DNA of 58,430 nucleotides from Gloeopeniophorella convolvens (taxonomy: Eukaryota; Basidiomycota; Agaricomycetes; Russulales): NCBI GenBank assembly GCA_022496205.1, contig WTXD01000104.1:1-58430 (forward strand). Direction: 5' to 3'. The translations under genes and the position numbers were made by a program. Below the pieces are notes generated by a model. It saw nothing but the letters and a program-made list of their open reading frames with translations, had not been told where the DNA came from and made no database searches. Below are positions 56,816 to 58,430 of this stretch, one piece after another (the stretch's first letter is position 1; each line of letters begins with the position of its first letter).

Positions 56816-57791
56816 CTATGGTATCATGGGAAATGGTGATGATTCACCATTTCCCAGACATCACGCTCGTCTCGTTATCCCTTGGTCTCAAACTTTGTAG
56901 GCAGATACTATGACATATTGTGCATCAGTATGCAGAGTTTGAATTTTTTCTCTCGAGATTCAAGCGTGCCAGGATGAAGCCGAAACCGAGGCCAAAGCCC
57001 CAGCGAGAACATCGAGCGCGTCACAAGCTGTCACGGTTGCCGAGCTTGCCGGCTGATAGGCGCCATCCGATGACATGATGCAATCGCAACCAGGATTCGA
57101 CCGGAGCCTGAATCTCCGTGTCACGGTGAGCCAGGCTATGAGAGGAAGATCTCTTGTTTACACTGGGCCGATGCCAAACTCTTTGTCGGGAAAGAGCGTG
57201 AAAATGGTCCGAAAAGAGGATAACTATATCCAGGTTCTTTGAATATAGAATAACCTAAATAGAGTTTAACTTCTTCCTCGAGCCTCAGGGTATTTTGCGC
57301 GAATAGTTTAACTTTTGAGCCAAACATTGAGAAAACTCTGAACGGAGTTGAATTATTTTCACACATACTTCAAATAAAAGCGCGTGGATATAGTTATCCT
57401 CTTTTCTGACCATTTCCACGCTCTTTCCCGACAAAGAGTTTGGCATCGGCCCAGTGTTATGAGATTCCTCTCATCTCACAGGGCTATAACTTTACAGAGG
57501 TGTTGTAGACTTATATCTTGTGCTATGTGGGGAGTTTGGTGGTTTCAGGAGCGCTACAAGTTGTGTTCCTGGAGGTTTGATACACGGAAAGCAAGGCTAG
57601 CTGACAATGATCATTTTCTACTGCTTCATCCATCCATCCAATCGATACAAAACTCTACACGCTTATAGACTATATCTATGCCATTCTTCACTAAAAGTTT
57701 CAAGCCAATACATGCAGCCGTTGATGTGCGCGATGCCATTCTTTCAAAATCACCACTTCCCGGTGGATCACCATTTCCCACGACACCATAG
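56816..57791. mobile_element. 976-bp TA-flanked inverted-repeat element (Tc1/mariner-type MITE)
   Basis: Left end CTATGGTATCATGGGAAATG (from 56816) and the reverse complement of the right end CTATGGTGTCGTGGGAAATG (to 57791) match over 25 bp with two mismatches, and both ends are flanked by TA. A local hairpin (GGGAAATGGTGA/TCACCATTTCCC) sits just inside the left end. No transposase frame inside. It also contains the nested inverted repeat listed separately. Confidence 0.78.
57138..57474. repeat. Long hairpin: about 90-bp inverted arms around a 155-bp loop
   Basis: 57138-57229 (ATGAGAGGAAGATCT... GGATAACTATATCC) is repeated in reverse complement at 57383-57474, with few mismatches (core AAACTCTTTGTCGGGAAAGA). 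It lies inside the 976-bp element; it is either part of that element's structure or a second element nested in it. Confidence 0.85.
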
Positions 57792-57794
57792 TAA

Positions 57795-58430
57795 TGTCGG
57801 GTGACCGGTGACCTACCGGATGACGCGGACGCGGCGACTTGGAGGCTGGCACCGACTGCCAACTCCGACTCGCCCTTCGAATCAACTGCAGCTGCAGTTG
57901 TGAAGCGCGCCCACGATAGTCCCTACAAGCACGCTGCTGCATGTCATTCAGCGAGTCGGTTTGCCCGTCCGGAAGGTTACTGGATGTCCCTACGACTCTG
58001 ACACCAATTTCGACAAATTTTCAATGTCGATTTGATTTAACGTCTCCTCAGTGGGATCAAGTGCAAGCGCGCGCTTCAGTGCAGTGTTGACCTCGTTTCC
58101 GCGATGCATACTGCATGTGGTATGCATGCGCGGCGGGAGTTCGATATTGACGGTAGCTGCAATGCCCGCTGCTCAGTTGTGCCGCGGTGCCTCGGACAGC
58201 CTTCTGGAACCTCCCCACCAAATCTGCTGGTCCGCCACAACACAAGTGGAACCTCCGGGCACCTGCTGAAGCATGGCTGCGACTGACATTCAAGATGACG
58301 TGTTGGGCTATCTGCATCATTTGTGAGCATGAATCAGCATCTCGCTGGTTCTAGTCGCGTCCCCCAAGCAGTCAGTCTTGGTAAGCCAAATTACTTCCAG
58401 GCCGCGCGGTGCGTTGCTCATTTCGTCGTG
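57795..58430. other. No supportable gene at right edge
   Basis: Only short frames without motif; the window ends here. Confidence 0.45.

Noticed and set aside
1..58430. tRNA or rRNA genes
   Set aside because: I looked for GGTTCGA-type T-loops with matching acceptor arms and for conserved rRNA words and saw none; a covariance search would be needed to exclude them fully.

Overview
This window reads as nuclear DNA of a filamentous basidiomycete, most likely an Agaricomycete (polypore-like). The signs are many introns of about 50-60 nt with GT(A/G)(A/C)G donors and short YAG acceptors, TATA boxes 65-100 nt before several start codons, and a typical Agaricomycete gene set: cerato-platanin, LysM protein, UstYa/DUF3328 proteins, a But2-like protein, orphan seven-TM proteins, and Plavaka-like and Tad-like transposon pieces. 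All gene models are my own splicing by eye; each was checked only for reading-frame phase across every junction. Family names rest on remembered motifs, since no search was possible.

Layout. 1-4.6 kb: AT-rich tandem repeats, GC-rich low-complexity DNA and a first patch of a GATC-rich degenerate repeat; no convincing gene. 4.6-9.6 kb: a complete 8-exon Spt5-like gene (NGN + KOW, minus strand), a 135-bp MITE, and a 9-exon Reb1/TTF-I-like Myb gene whose frame is intact except for one TGA. 9.6-13.6 kb: Plavaka-like remnant and a long degenerate GATC satellite. 13.6-26 kb: three copies (A, C, B) of a 0.8-1.25 kb dispersed repeat, interleaved with a truncated histidine acid phosphatase relic, a LysM secreted protein, a cerato-platanin and a complete 8-exon dienelactone hydrolase. 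26.5-30.5 kb: a small secreted protein, a proline iminopeptidase and a seven-TM protein with a GC-AG intron. 31.8-35.2 kb: a compact UstYa - But2-like - UstYa group. 35.2-38.7 kb: a 5'-truncated Tad-like non-LTR retrotransposon with an intact RT/RNase H frame and poly(A) tail, inserted at the 5' edge of the second UstYa gene. 40-44 kb: a second tiny non-LTR tail with an exact 15-bp target duplication, then two tandem, decaying M20 (carboxypeptidase S-like) paralogues. 44.8-45.4 kb: a low-complexity basic protein. 47.7-54.5 kb: a tandem array of three seven-TM paralogues with almost identical exon lengths. 56-58 kb: a 60-residue secreted protein with two 15-residue repeats, and a 976-bp TA-flanked inverted-repeat element carrying a nested hairpin.

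How parts may work together (inference). UstYa-type oxidases are known from ribosomal-peptide (dikaritin/ustiloxin) clusters, and a short repeat-bearing secreted precursor-like gene lies 21 kb away in the same window; this is the most interesting speculative link. The secreted LysM and cerato-platanin genes sit between copies of one repeat family, the arrangement expected of a fast-evolving, repeat-rich compartment.
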